Assembly (NCBI GenBank): GCA_963682175.1
Contig: OY821777.1
Span: forward strand, 141,501 to 205,500
DNA from: Triglochin maritima
Lineage: Eukaryota; Streptophyta; Magnoliopsida; Alismatales; Juncaginaceae
Length of the DNA stretch: 64,000 bases
Direction: 5' to 3'
Shown here: positions 35,527 through 47,007 of the stretch, piece after piece
How positions within the stretch are numbered: position 1 is the stretch's first letter
Layout: each line of letters starts with the position of its first letter
The notes under the pieces: generated by a model
What the model was told of the DNA's origin: nothing
The model's input: the letters and a program-made list of their open reading frames with translations, nothing else
Databases searched by the model: none
Program-made: the position numbers and the translations under genes

Positions 35527-37231
35527 ATAACGATGAAAAAATTGGCAAAGTATGACAGTTGTAGAAATTTTCTAAATATTTTCCATCAAGAATATACTAT
35601 TTTGAGGTTGGAGTAAAATATGATATTCTGAGTTCTGATGTTGGATTTTTTTTATTTTTTTTGTGTTTAGGTCTTTAAAGATTTGAATTAATTTGCTATA
35701 AAGACATACATTTAGATTAATAAAAATAATTTGACTTTAACACATAAGATGAGCTTTTTTCGTTTTTTTATCACAAAATCGGTTTCTTCGTTTTTTTCAT
35801 CTTTAATTCAACTACCAATTTCTTATAGTTTTGTTGAAATATCTAATTTATAATTTAAAAGGTTTAATTTCAAAAATCAACGAAACACTAACAATGTAGT
35901 ACTTGAATTGATGACAAAAAAAGAGAAACATGAAAATGTTATCAAAATACCCAAAAAAATATTCTAGCATGTTGAAAACGAGCTCGAATTTTTTTAATTT
36001 AAAATACATGATTTCTTAAAATAAGAATAAGTAAAAGCCGTGTTAGAGTTATCGTTTTCTAGTTTTGAAAACGGTAACTCCACTATTGAGTTTATATTTT
36101 GCTAATTATTTCCACAATTTCATATTTTGCCAAAAAAAATTATTTTTCATCATTATTTTGAAATTGATCTTAAGCATTTTATGATGCAAACTGCAAATTG
36201 CTCTTAAAATTGAGTTGTTTGCACCTACCTTTAGTCTAACGTCATGACTGATTTTCACCTCCACTCCAGGGATCTAGCATGGGGCAATTTTTTAAGGAAT
36301 ATCTGGAGACTATTAAGCTTAATGATGCCCAGCTTGATTGGAAGTCAATGGATATAAGCTATCTCATGGAGGTTCCTTCTCTTCTGCTTGCCAATTTTTC
36401 ACCTAGTATCGTTTCATTTGTTGAGCAATGTCGTTCTCTTTGCAGGATAACTTTAAGAAATACTTTGCCAAGATCGTTTCGGATGCCACTGCTGTTCATG
36501 GACCAGATGCTGTTTTAAAGGCATATAATATAGATGGTGATGTGCGCATAAGATATAATGACCGGGGTGACTTCGAACAAATTGCAGGCAAATTTGGAAT
36601 TTTTCGAGAATGGAAGGTAATATTCTCTATTCCATATTTATGATTCAGTGCATTTCATGTCTGGCAGCAGGCAACTGAACTAATGTTGCCTTACCCATCC
36701 ATCAGACCAGTTTAAATATTAATATGGTTGCTGTTATGAATTTGTTGAAGAGATCGTGATGTTAACATCTGAGGCTGACCTCCCATATATCCCCTTCTAT
36801 AAGGAACGGGTGTATAGAATTGTTAATGGTTGTGCCTTGTTTTACATCCTTGTCACTTTGTTAGTGCATGTGTCCGCTTGATTAGTAAACGTAGGACGCT
36901 TTCAAACCATCCCTGATTGGATTTAGGATGACCAGTTGCTCAAGTCAATTATTGTAGTTGCTACATAATTGCTACTCAAATGGTCAGTTGGTCGTTTGCC
37001 TCAGTGTTTCGTGTTTCTTGTGGAATTACCTAAGATTACTCTTGATTTCGAGGGCTCTTCTTAATTCATGTCTGGAAGCTTCTCTCTCCATGTTTAATCA
37101 ACTAGGTTCAACTTCTTTTTCAGGATGGGATTCCAAGAACAGCATACAAAGGAGTTGTAGTTTTCCGTTATCAAACATCCAGACGCATTTTCCTTGTTGG
37201 CCCAGATTCTCTCAGGCAACTCGGGATCTAG
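32770..37231 (+). CDS. GNTI: N-acetylglucosaminyltransferase I (GnTI / CGL1)
   Basis: Golgi type II membrane enzyme that adds GlcNAc to Man5 N-glycans and starts complex glycan formation. Exons: 32770-32895, 32979-33129, 33265-33311, 33410-33486, 33578-33623, 33693-33755, 34409-34475, 34544-34612, 34705-34774, 34864-34925, 35054-35144, 35236-35329, 36270-36371, 36446-36616, 37124-37231; 1344 nt, 447 aa, frame intact. A short cytosolic tail precedes the membrane anchor (VRILLVAAAAAFIFIQIRLF), then a coiled stem (ENHCTSQMRLLIDQ). The catalytic domain has VIMACNRPDYLQRTIKSVL, the metal/UDP-binding EDD in VIILEDDMEIAPDFFDYF, SSWNDNGQKQFV, RSDFFPGLGWML, FIRPEICRTYNFGEHGSS and the end VVVFRYQTSRRIFLVGPDS. 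Two adjacent ATGs start it (32770 and 32773). Intron 35145-35235 is of AT-AC type. Length matches the Arabidopsis enzyme (about 444 aa). Confidence 0.95.
35145..35235 (+). other. U12-type AT-AC intron of GnTI
   Basis: A 91-nt intron starting ATATCCTTAC (U12 donor consensus), ending in AC, with the branch-site match TTCCCTTAAC at about 35216-35225, roughly 11 nt from the 3' end. Joining at AAGGC / ATACTGG gives PKAYWDDW, exactly the conserved GnTI sequence. No GT-AG pair keeps this reading. Confidence 0.88.
35499..35526. repeat. Poly-G tract (28 G)
   Basis: Uninterrupted G run in GnTI intron 12. Confidence 0.9.
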
Positions 37232-38519
37232 TTTACTGGTGCTTCTGTCCTCAATCTTAAGTTAATGAATGGTTGTATTTGACATGCAAAACACATTCCT
37301 ACTGATAGCACCGGTGACGGTGAGCCAATAATTTTCGGCTACACCTCTGCAAGCATAACACAAGATGAAGCAAGAAGGTCCACGAAGTGGTGTAGGAAGA
37401 AAAGTATATATAGAGCGGCAAACACATGAAAAATGGAAATGGCTCCATCTCCATGCCATTTTAAGATTCAAACGAGGAAAGAATCCATGCAGCAGAAACG
37501 AAGTGTCTTTTGTATCCCTTCAAATTTTGCTAAAAAGGTGCAGGTTCGATTTTTTACGTTCCCTCTTTCCTGGTATGCTTGTAGGCTTGTAGCTATTTGT
37601 GTTGAGTTGACGGATTAATGATGATCGAGACGACTTATCTTGTACTTTGATTATTTCAATTTATTAACCCAGCATACCACATGGGTCACGCTAGTTTATT
37701 GAAAGAATTTCCAAGACGTGTAACTTGTATTCCCACTCGTATGGCAAAGCTGTCGACATCTTGGTTTGAAAATGTTGCGGAAGATATCTAAGAAATTTGA
37801 TTTCGGAATCTCTTTGTTTTGTGGCGAATTGATGCATTTATAGTATTCTTCGTACCCGTATCCCTTTATAGCATAAATAATTGGTTTACTTGGTCGTCGG
37901 GAGAATCAGTTGTTGCAGTTGTAGTTTCCTCCTTTCCACCACCTTTTGCGTTCCACGTTGGGGTAAAAAAAGGGAAAGAGATGAGAGGCATCAGTTCGAA
38001 CAACTCAAGCAAATATCATTGGTGTTGACTGACAAAAAATGTATTTGATTTCGAGAATGTAAGAAGAGTAGAAAAGAAAACGCTTGTTTGGGAAGCGTCG
38101 TCAATGCAAGTCAAAAGTCTATTTTTTTTACGACTTGGATTTCCATACCAGCTGCCTGACCACATCCCCCTCGCCTCCGACCACCCCCGATCCCTGTTTT
38201 GCTACTGTATGAGTTATCAAAATTGGAATCTTTATCAGAAAGGTGGAGCAATACTTATACTACTAGTTGGAGTGGTAACTAACCGGTAAGTAGTAACTCT
38301 GAGGACATTCAGAAAGCCGAAAAAACACTAGAAAACCTTGAGAGATGTGAAACTAATGTTCTTCAAATGGCAGTCTTATTAAACCTCTTCTCAGGCTTCT
38401 CCTGGAAGTGGGCTTTAGGGCCCACCCAACCAGGGTTTTTAAAAAAAAAAAAAAAAATGGAATGGAATGCCCAATCGACTTAATTATAAGAATAGCAGGG
38501 TTTTGTAACTGTTTAGGGG
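37232..38519. other. GnTI 3' flank; holds left copy of a dispersed duplicate segment
   Basis: No gene seen. About 37676-37865 is similar to 47008-47182 (see the repeat entries). A poly-A run lies at about 38439-38456. Confidence 0.6.
37676..37865 (+). repeat. Direct repeat copy A flanking the NOC4 wreck
   Basis: Shares CACGCTA, ATTGAAAGAATTT, GTCGACATCTTG, AAATGTTG, GGAAGATAT, TTTGATTTCGGA and GATGCATTTA in the same order and orientation with 47008-47182. Copy A has about 20 extra bases near 37722-37742. Noncoding. Confidence 0.8.
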
Positions 38520-40507
38520 GGCGATGGGTATGAAGGTGGTGGAGGACGTGAGAGGTTTAGGTTCTGTCGTTCCATCTCCAACATCAACAACCTCCCGTTG
38601 CTTCTGTCATTCCTAAGTCCCTCCTCTCCTCCCGACCTCGCCCTCGATGCCATCCTCGCCCTCCACCCCTTCTTCCTCACCCTCCAAGGTCCACTCCAAC
38701 TTAACAGTTAACATTCTCTGCCTCCCTTTGTTTTTTAAATTTCTTCTCAATCTCCTCTTGCTAGAATTGTATGGAGTTTCCAGTTGATCCTTCCACTGAT
38801 ATTATCTCCCCTTGCAAGCATAAAAATCTCTAAGATGAAAAAAAGAAACACTGAAGTTGCAAGTCTTTTGAGTGTCTTGACATTGTTATTAGTATTGCAG
38901 AAGGATAGTAGATTAGTAGGAGTACAGGTTCATGCTAGTGTTATTGTACATGTGCCTCCATATAGATCAATTCCGTAACTCGTTATTTCTTTTCTCTTAT
39001 CTCACAGCTTCTACACATATATTAGCATAATTAAGATTGCTGAGAACTGGGAGAAAATGAAGATTATTGGTAAGTTCTCATCTTGTATGTCTTGCAATAC
39101 AATTTGAGATATTGTGCTTCTTTTCACAATACTTTCCTATCTTATAAATCTATTCAGTAAGGTGGTTTTTTTTGTTGCATTTCCATTGTTTTGGAAAGGT
39201 TTTCACAGCCAATCAACTGGATTAACTCTAACGTCGTTACTTTATATGGTTTGTGGTCTTTGTGATGACCATGTTTTTATTCTACTGTTAAGTCTGTAAC
39301 CGTTAAAGGAAACCTTACTTGTCTTTTCTTATTTAATCTTTCTTTAGAAAACAGTAATGTGAATCAGCTTGGACACCACAATGACGATAGTCATACTGCC
39401 AAATTGAGGTACTACCAAACCCATCTTGTAAGTTTAAGGTTATCGTGGTGGACCATTTTCTCTAGCAAAACAATAAACATCTAGTCTACATGTAACTTAA
39501 TAAATTGTTCATTTGTTTTTGCATAAGCTGATTTCATTTGATATTATTGTATTTTTAATTCTATCTACATATATGTTTTCAATAAAAGAAACCAAATATT
39601 TGAAAGTGAACCTTGCAAATTGTTTTTTTTTCTTCTCTATATGGAAGAATTAATTTCGGCTTCCCATTTTTGCCTTTTTGTGGAAAAAAGGCGTGTTTAT
39701 GCGTTGCTATTGGATTTTCAAACGTATATTGTGTTGATATTTGTTTTACTTTCAAATTAACTAATATGACTTCCTTATTGTTATACCAGAAAAAACGCAT
39801 CCATCCAATCTCTGTATAAAATTTTGTCCCAAGTTCCTCCTTTAGAAAGTCAAGATGATGAATCTCAATATTCTATGTGGAGTGAACGTGGTAAGCTAAT
39901 CAGCCCTCCTTTTCCTTTAATTCATTTTATCGATAGCCTTTCTCTTTGTTGCTTCAATGGAAACCATATATTCCATATGCTTATTAACAATGATAATCAC
40001 AATTGTTGTTAGAAGTATGGAACTTCATTTCAGCAAATTTATATTGTATGTTGACAGTTGCCGTTAGAAGTATGGAACTTTATTTCAGCAAATTTAATTT
40101 ATATTATATGTTGACAATTGGCTCGTTCACACAGATTAAGTTGTTACTGATTTATTTATATTTTTAAAAACACACACAGAGAAAGTTGTTCTGTGTAATT
40201 ATATGTAGGGGTGCCAATGGATCCGGTATAGGTATATTCATATGCGTATCCGCATCAAATTTACTGATACAGATTGTTTGTGGATATGAGAAGTTTATAT
40301 CTTTTCAGATATTTGACGGATTCGGAGCGGATACAGATAATATCTGCATCCATAAACATAATAACCCACTTGAAAATGTTTTTCATTTTCACTTAGAAAA
40401 ATTCTTATCCATAGTCACTTTCATTTAGTTTCAAATGTTAATTTAATTTATGTTAACTTTTAGCTTCATATTCTGAAAATAATAACAATATTCAACGCTT
40501 AAATAAA

Positions 40508-41816
40508 GGAATTTTTTTCAAAATAGAATTTTTTTAAATTTTTTTGCCAAAATAGACCTCCATTAGAAGTATTTCTCAAACTAGACCCGCTACCACCACG
40601 TGGTGACACGTGGCGGCGGTGGGTTTTTTTTGTGCATAGAGAACTCGGCATCACCAGTGCCGAGTTCTCCCAAGAAGAACTCGGCACGGGTGATGTCGGG
40701 TTCTACTTGGTTTTTTATTGGTCAACACTTGAAAATTTTCACTCAGGAGGTGATTCAAATAGAACTCGGCACTCCCAGTGCCGAGTTCTATTTAAGAAAC
40801 TTCTCCTGACGCTCAGATCGTGCATGAGATGGTTGACGCGTCAAGCGAACAGTTTCTTAAATAGAACTCGACATCATAGATGCCGATTTCTAAAGGAAGA
40901 ACTCGGTGTTCGTAACGCCGAGTTCACTTAAAAAAAGTGAACTCGGCGTTATGATCGTCGGGTTCTACCGGGCTATAAAAACAGTCTGACTCCCCCCTCT
41001 CCCCATCCGCCGAGTTCTCGCGTTTTTAAGGTTAAGGTTTCGATTGTTTTTCGTTTTCCACCGTTTTCTTGCATTTCTATGTATCAGGATGATATACATT
41101 GTTGTTTTATGTATGATTGTAGTGTTTTTGTTGGTTTACGAACCCGTTTTGGTGCAAATTCAAATTCGATTTTGGGTTTTTAGGTAAAACGTTTTATTTC
41201 TTGTTTGTTAGTTGATTATTGAATTTAGTTTTGTTGATTATAGATCTACGGTAGTCATCTTAAAAATAGTTGAATTTAAGTATGATTATTGTGATTAAAA
41301 TTAGATTTTTTGTTGTTATTTAGGTTTGAATGTATGTTAATTTGAATGAATGTAAACTTAAAAGTGATTTATTTGAGTTTAAATGTATGTAAGTTTGAAT
41401 GTATGTGAGTAATTTGCGTAATTTACCTACTTCTGCCTATTAAACTTCAACTTATGTCTATTAAACTCCAACTTATAGATGCCGAGTTCTATTGTAGACC
41501 TGGTCGTACAATCATTTCATACACGATCTAAGTGTCAGGAGAACAGGTCCAAATAGAACTCGACATCCCCAATGTCGAGTTCTATTTGAATCATTATTCT
41601 CTTGACAACTCACGTCGAGTGGAATATGAAGTGTTGGGCAATATTCTCCCAGAGAGAACTCAACACTGGTGATGCTGAGTTCTCTATGCACAAAAAAATA
41701 AAACCCGCCGCCGCCACGTGTCACCATGCGGTGACAGCGGATCTAGTTTGAGAAATATTTCTAATGGAGGTCTATTTTGGCAAATTTAAAAAAAAATCTA
41801 TTTTGAAATTTTTTCC
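40508..41816. mobile_element. Mutator-like element with about 330-bp inverted arms and 9-bp target duplication
   Basis: Perfect 9-bp duplication TTAAATAAA at 40499-40507 and 41817-41825. The arms (about 40508-40845 and 41500-41816) are inverted copies: left GGAATTTTTTTCAAAATAGA, right (reverse complement) GGAAAAAATTTCAAAATAGA, and both carry ATAGACCTCCATTAGAA, a CACGTGG/ACACGTGGCGG block and GAACTCGGCA..TGCCGAGTTC hairpins. The 650-bp centre has no open frame. Non-autonomous. Confidence 0.88.
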
Positions 41817-42026
41817 TTAAATAAATGTAATTAGTGGATGTATTTTTATTTGAGTAAATAAATTTAAAATATATATTCAAAATATAATCACACAATGTGG
41901 AAATATGGATACTTTTAGTTATAATAATGTATTGTATAAGTATAAATATACAAATACGGATGTTGAAATATAGATATGTAGTACTGGAGCAGATGTTATT
42001 CGGATCGGATACATCAATGTCCATGT

Positions 42027-43545
42027 TGTTGACTTTTTGGCCTTAATCTATGTTTTGATGATTTAATCAACCTAATCTTAATTATGGTCATGTAGAGTAG
42101 CACACATGTTGCATTGCATATACATTGCATTGTGCTAACCTCTACAGGTGATCAAGACTCAAGAAAGATGGAAATGAAGTCAAGACATGTAATTAAAGCT
42201 AAATCGAAGACATGTAATCTTGATTTCTTTTGAGTCTTAGGAACAAAGTGTAATTGAGCATACTTGAGCTAAAATCAACTTAATCACACACTAGGTTCCC
42301 TATCGAAGTCACACACGAAATTTCACTTAATTTGGACTTCAATAGATCACCCAAACTTAGACCGGAAAACACTAAACTTAACTGTCTGCCCACATTCGGT
42401 CGACCGCAACAGGCCGTTCGGTCGACCGGATGATTAAGCTTTCTTATTGTGTTTCCCTGTCTGTTTCCGGTCGACCGAACCTTTCCATACGGTCGACCGT
42501 TCGAACCTTATTTTCCCGACCGTTATTTTGTCGTATATACCCAACGGTCGTATTCGTATTAATCAAAATATACCCCTTATACATTTTATGTCTCGGTCGA
42601 CCGATGACCAAGATCGGTCGACCGATGACCAAGATCGGTCGACCGAATGAGCGTGTCCAGACAAACCAGAATCTCCTGTCCAAAATCGGTGAAGAACCTG
42701 TTTCGGTCGACCGTTCACATTTTTGTTGTCAACCCTAAAGTGCCTGGATGAAATCGGTCGACCGAACCCTCTTAGTGTGTTCGACCGATGACTTAAGTTT
42801 TCTTAAGTCGTAGCGTTGGGCGGTCGACCGTTGCTTAACCGGTCGACCGAACTGAGTGTAAAACTGCCTAACGGTCGACCGATTGTCCCGATCCGGTCGA
42901 CCGAATTCAGCCAGAATTGGGTTCTGAACTTTCTGTTTTGTGTAATCACACTTCAACTCATACCCAATCAATCCCAACGACTCTATTCTCTCTAATGCCT
43001 ATATAAGGAGTTGTAAAACACATTTTAACACAACTCTCCCACTACAAACTTGTCCCAAACTTTAGAGAGAATCTCAAACACTCAAAACTTAAAATCTCCA
43101 CACTTAATCATATTTCCAATCTCATTCAAGTGTGCTCAAAGTTTAGAGAGTGTGTTCCACTCAAGTTCTCATTGGTTGTCAAAAGAGTAAAGGCTCCGGT
43201 GAAAGCCCGAAGCATCATTCTCGGATTGTGAGAAGAGGATTCCAAGCTCGGCGAGGGTTGTTCGCGAGTTTGACGGTTGTAAAGGCGTTCTCTCCCGGCC
43301 CGGAACGGGGAGTGGTTAGTGAAGTCGTGAGCGGAGCTCGGTGATCCGAGCGGAGCTTGCAAGAGAGGATTAGGACAAGGGTGGGGTGCCGAACCTCTAT
43401 AAAAATCCCCCGACTTCTTGTGGTTTGCATTTTCCTACACTTGCTTGTTTTGTTTTTAATTTCCGCTGCGCATATCGATTGCTTAAACAAGTAGGTGATT
43501 AGATTAAAAAATGATTAGTGGACCCATAACCCACTCGATCCTACA
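42027..43545 (+). mobile_element. Solo LTR (1.5 kb) with 13 copies of palindrome CGGTCGACCG
   Basis: Starts TGTTGACTTTTTGGCC and ends ATCCTACA, bracketed by a perfect 5-bp duplication CATGT (42022-42026 and 43546-43550). It has promoter-like TATATAAGG at about 43002 and a 3' part with TTTCCGCTGCGCATATCGATTGC, reminiscent of Sire/Maximus Copia LTRs (inference). No internal coding region, so it is an LTR left by recombination. Between 42393 and 42905 it holds 13 exact and one decayed CGGTCGACCG. Confidence 0.85.
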
Positions 43546-43694
43546 CATGTGAGTGCCGCAAGTTGACGGATACTTCATCCCGGATACGAATATTGATTTT
43601 GGATATACTTTTTCCTGGATAAATGTTCATTTTCGAATAGGGATGCGGTCGGATTTCCGGATTTCGGATATTCAGTCACACCCCTAATTATATC

Positions 43695-45540
43695 CGTTTT
43701 AACGTTATTATGTGTTATATTTTACAGTAAACCCGATCAATAGAGAAAAGAATTGAAAACGTAAACACATCTCACGTATGTTTGATAACATGCTTACAAT
43801 ATTTACACTCTTAAGTTGCCTAATGGATTAAATGGTATGCAAATTTGAAATTTCATAAACCCATGAACGACATTAAAACCCCAATTTTTCTAATCCAAGC
43901 TCAGCTCTACTTCAGATTCAGGAAAATCACTTCTTGACACACTAAATTGACTTCTTGTAAATGTTCCTCAGCAACATTTATATTTAAGTTGGTAAATCAT
44001 GACTTGGCTTGGTATATAAATTTGAGAATTGGTAATCCTTACGAGCCTTATCATAGAAAATGATAGGTTCATGTGGTCATACTGTAAAGTATTTTTCAAT
44101 AACCATATATATACTTATCCTGAACTAAGGAGCACAGGATGTTATGTTTTCTATAGTTTCAATAACCATATGCATTCTGGTTTTCTCTCAACATGTTCTC
44201 ATCTTGTATTTTGATAAAGGATTTTGAAAGTTCTCCAAATTGGTATTTATGTTTTTTGGATATTCCACATGGTCGCATGATGGGATACAAAATTCTAAAG
44301 TTCTAGAGGAGTTGGCGGCATAAAGATGTACCGTGTGATGTCAGTGGAGCTTTACCATATGGTTTGACAATCTGAACATGGGATAGTTGTTTCAGACATC
44401 TTATGGCGTTTTGTGCTGTTTGAATGTGTTAGGCATGCAATTTAATTTTGTTGAACTGTTCTCACTGGTTCATTTTCCTGACTCGTCAAACTTAGAAGGA
44501 GTCTGTCTTGTGATGTCAGTCGTCTAACTCCATGTTATTTGTCAATTCTTAATTGCAGCAAAACCATCTCACCCCAATTGTGTGCACACTGAATTTTTTT
44601 ACTGTATAGGTGCCAGGTACGTTTCAAAAACAAATAGAGGAATAGAGAGAAAGGCCCCAACCAAGAAAACCCAAACTTGACAAAGCACCCCTTTAGTAAT
44701 TTGAGAATTCTAGGAACCACACATGACCCATATACTGCAGTTGCTAGTTTGCCCCCCTTTAAGTCCTTTTGACCTTCTTCACATGCGGTTTTTCACCGAT
44801 CTATATGTTTATTTAGGTCTTCAGTTGAAAGTGGAAAAGCAGAAACCATCTTCCGATGCTTCACTTAAAGAGCAACCTCAAAAGGTCAAAGTGAATGACT
44901 TTTTTATTTGTATTTTCCTTTTTATTCAGTTTAATTTTCTGTGTGTCGTCACACTCCATCCTTCAATCCTATGTTGTACTAAAACATTGTTTGGTCAGTT
45001 CAACTAAAAGTTTCATTTTAGTAGATATCTGTGAAATTTGTACTATAGATCATTCTTAAATATATTGTTTTCAATTTTCTAAGAGTGTAACTGACCCAAA
45101 AAAATCTCTGTGCGAGTGGAATAATGTACTCACTGGTGAATGCTAAAAACTCTAAGCACCCATTTGGTGGATCAAGGGTTAATACCTTTAATCTTTCTCA
45201 TCTTGAAACACAAGAACATTATACTATCCACCATTTAATTCCATAATATTTGCCAACCCCTTACCCCTAGAATTGTTTTTGTATGACTGTTTGTGAAATG
45301 TTATTATGTCTATGTATCTGTGGAGCACGCTATTTATGATTTTATGTGCAACATCTACTTTTCTTGTTGGGTTTCAGTTGCTTGCACTCTATTGTAGCAT
45401 AGGAAGTGTGGATCCCAATATGGGTACGATACAATACAAATACGTGGACGAACCATTTTTCATAAAAGTAGGATATTGTACGACTCGACGAGGATACATT
45501 TATATTAAATTTTATTTAACATGAGTATTATGTCATTTTA
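43695..45540. other. Former NOC4 intron space, noncoding
   Basis: AT-rich DNA with no domain-bearing frame, apart from one plausible small exon (44819-44886, acceptor TTTATTTAG, donor GTCAAAG). At about 45410-45530 a GGTACGATACAATACAAATACG stretch looks like a common plant dispersed repeat, but the ends are not definable. Confidence 0.45.
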
Positions 45541-45544
45541 CCTT

Positions 45545-46090
45545 GAAATGAAATCAATGAGTATAAAAATCCGATAAAGAGATATGGACTTAAAATTGTA
45601 CCCTGATGAAGTCAAATCTTAATCGGAAAAGTTTTAGTCACATCATCACAAATTCTAATGCTAGTTTCAACTCCCTCATACATATCTTTAATTAAATTCA
45701 CATATTTTGTTGATATTTTCTTTTTCTCAATGGCACACCACATGACATTTCTTGGAACTCTATCATATGTCTTTTCTAGATCAATAAAAGTTATGTGTAG
45801 ATTTTTCTTTTGTTCCTTATACCTCTCCATAAGTTGTCTAATAAGAAATATGACCTCTATTGTTGATCTTCCAGGCATGAAACCAAATTGATTATCTCTA
45901 ACACATGTCTCTTTCCTTAGACGGTGTTCAACTATTATTTCCCACAATTTCATAGTATGACACATGAGCTTGATACCTCTATAATTAGTACAACTTTGAA
46001 TATCCCATTTATTCTTGTAAATTGGCACTAAAGTACTACTTCTCCACTCATTTGGTATTTTATTTTTCTCGAAGATAATATTAAACAATT
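45545..46090 (-). mobile_element. RTE-type LINE reverse-transcriptase fragment
   Basis: Minus-strand frame with PNEWRSSTLVPIYKNK, SCTNYRGIKLMCHTMKLWE, FGFMPGRSTIEVIFLIRQL, FIDLEKTYDRVPRNVMWC and YVNLIKDMYEGV, diagnostic blocks of the RTE non-LTR reverse transcriptase. After an in-frame stop near 45624 homology continues as LHQGTILSPYLF. Both protein ends are missing, so it is a dead internal fragment. RTE LINEs could be the machinery behind the TTG-tailed retroposons in EH1. Confidence 0.9.
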
Positions 46091-46844
46091 TAGTTAACCA
46101 TGTTATTGCTTAACTACGACTGATTAAAATATCATGGGCTTGCCGTGGCATTTGCTATAGATACTAGTTCTTTGTGGAACATTCTATTTGTAAAGTTTTG
46201 ATTTCTGACAAGATAAGTAAGTGATATTTTCCTCATTCTATTTCAAACTAGAGACTAAATTTTCTGCTTGTCGAAGAAAAGCATCTTCACCATATTCTCC
46301 TTGCCCTCTTTTTTGTCATCAGAGCAACAATGACTTTTGATATTGCAGGTCCACAGGAGAATAAAGCAAGTCCCCCTTGCATTCTACAGAGTGACGCCAA
46401 CATCACTATTTTCAGGATCAAATTTTCGTGGTTGGTCTTTTGGAGGTGAAACGTGTGATATACAGCAAGATAGGAAAACAGAGGCTGACAGCGGTGTCAA
46501 ACAGCAAGACTCAAAGAGGCAAAGAGTTGAGAGAGCTGAGCTGATACAAACGTGTTGCATTGGAATCTGCATGGGTGACATCATTTTTGACACCCAAAAT
46601 TTTGATTACATTCTAAAATTCAACAGCCCAAAATATGTGAGTTGCTAGGGAGGAATGTGCAAGAGTAGCATTAGTTTCCCTGGACCATTTCTGTACCATA
46701 TTATTTCTGTAGCTCATTATTGTATTTGTAGGTGCAAATCCAGTGAATGCCTGAATATGCATTGGGTGGGATTGTAGCATCAGGTCAACAGACCTTAATT
46801 GATTTTTTTCTTTATAAGTTTATTGGATAGTCTAACCTTGATTT

Positions 46845-46870
46845 CCCCCCCCCCCCCCCCCCCCCCCCCC
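46845..46870. repeat. Poly-C tract (26 C)
   Basis: Third long C/G homopolymer of the window. Confidence 0.9.
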
Positions 46871-47007
46871 ACACAAGAGTTCAAGTAGAGGCGGCTTGAA
46901 TTTGTTCTCTTGGTGTACCTTTTTGTCTTGGTAGTTGGTAGCACCTGAATTTGTCCAAACAAAATTTGCTTCTTATCATGTCGTTTTAGTAAAATAATGT
47001 GCGACTT

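Larger units (their letters stand above)
40198..43694. mobile_element. hAT-like host element containing two nested insertions
   Basis: Ends TAGGGGTG (40206-40213) and CACCCCTA (43679-43686). The flanking 8 bp are ATTATATG (40198-40205) and ATTATATC (43687-43694), the length typical of hAT elements. Removing the two inserts leaves about 640 bp rich in GGATACGGATATCC-like words (40214-40498, 41826-42021, 43551-43678), with no transposase. A non-autonomous element inside the former NOC4 intron. Confidence 0.7.
38520..46650 (+). pseudogene. NOC4: NOC4 (nucleolar complex protein 4)-like gene remnant, middle lost
   Basis: NOC4 is a CBF/Mak21-family protein for 40S ribosome assembly in the nucleolus. 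Pieces in correct order: SISNINNLPLLLSFLSPSS with PDLALDAILALHPFF (about 38555-38690); FYTYISIIKIAENWEKMKII (about 39009-39070); ENSNVNQLGHHNDDS (about 39350-39410); ASIQSLYKILSQVPPLESQ then YSMWSER (about 39790-39886); possibly LQLKVEKQKPSSDAS (44819-44886); and the tail exon RRIKQVPLAFYRVTPTSLF followed by FRGWSFGG (46350-46644). The first exon starts in another frame (MGMKVVEDVRGLG) than the conserved part, indicating a frameshift. The exons for the rest of the N-terminal half and all of the CBF domain are absent; about 6.5 kb of nested transposons and noncoding DNA replace them. In Arabidopsis NOC4 is next to a GLR3 gene (from memory), as here. Confidence 0.82.

Noticed and set aside
40198..43694. 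Whole block as one autonomous transposon
   Set aside because: Two internal segments each have their own perfect target duplications and different classes of ends, so it is a nest, not one element.
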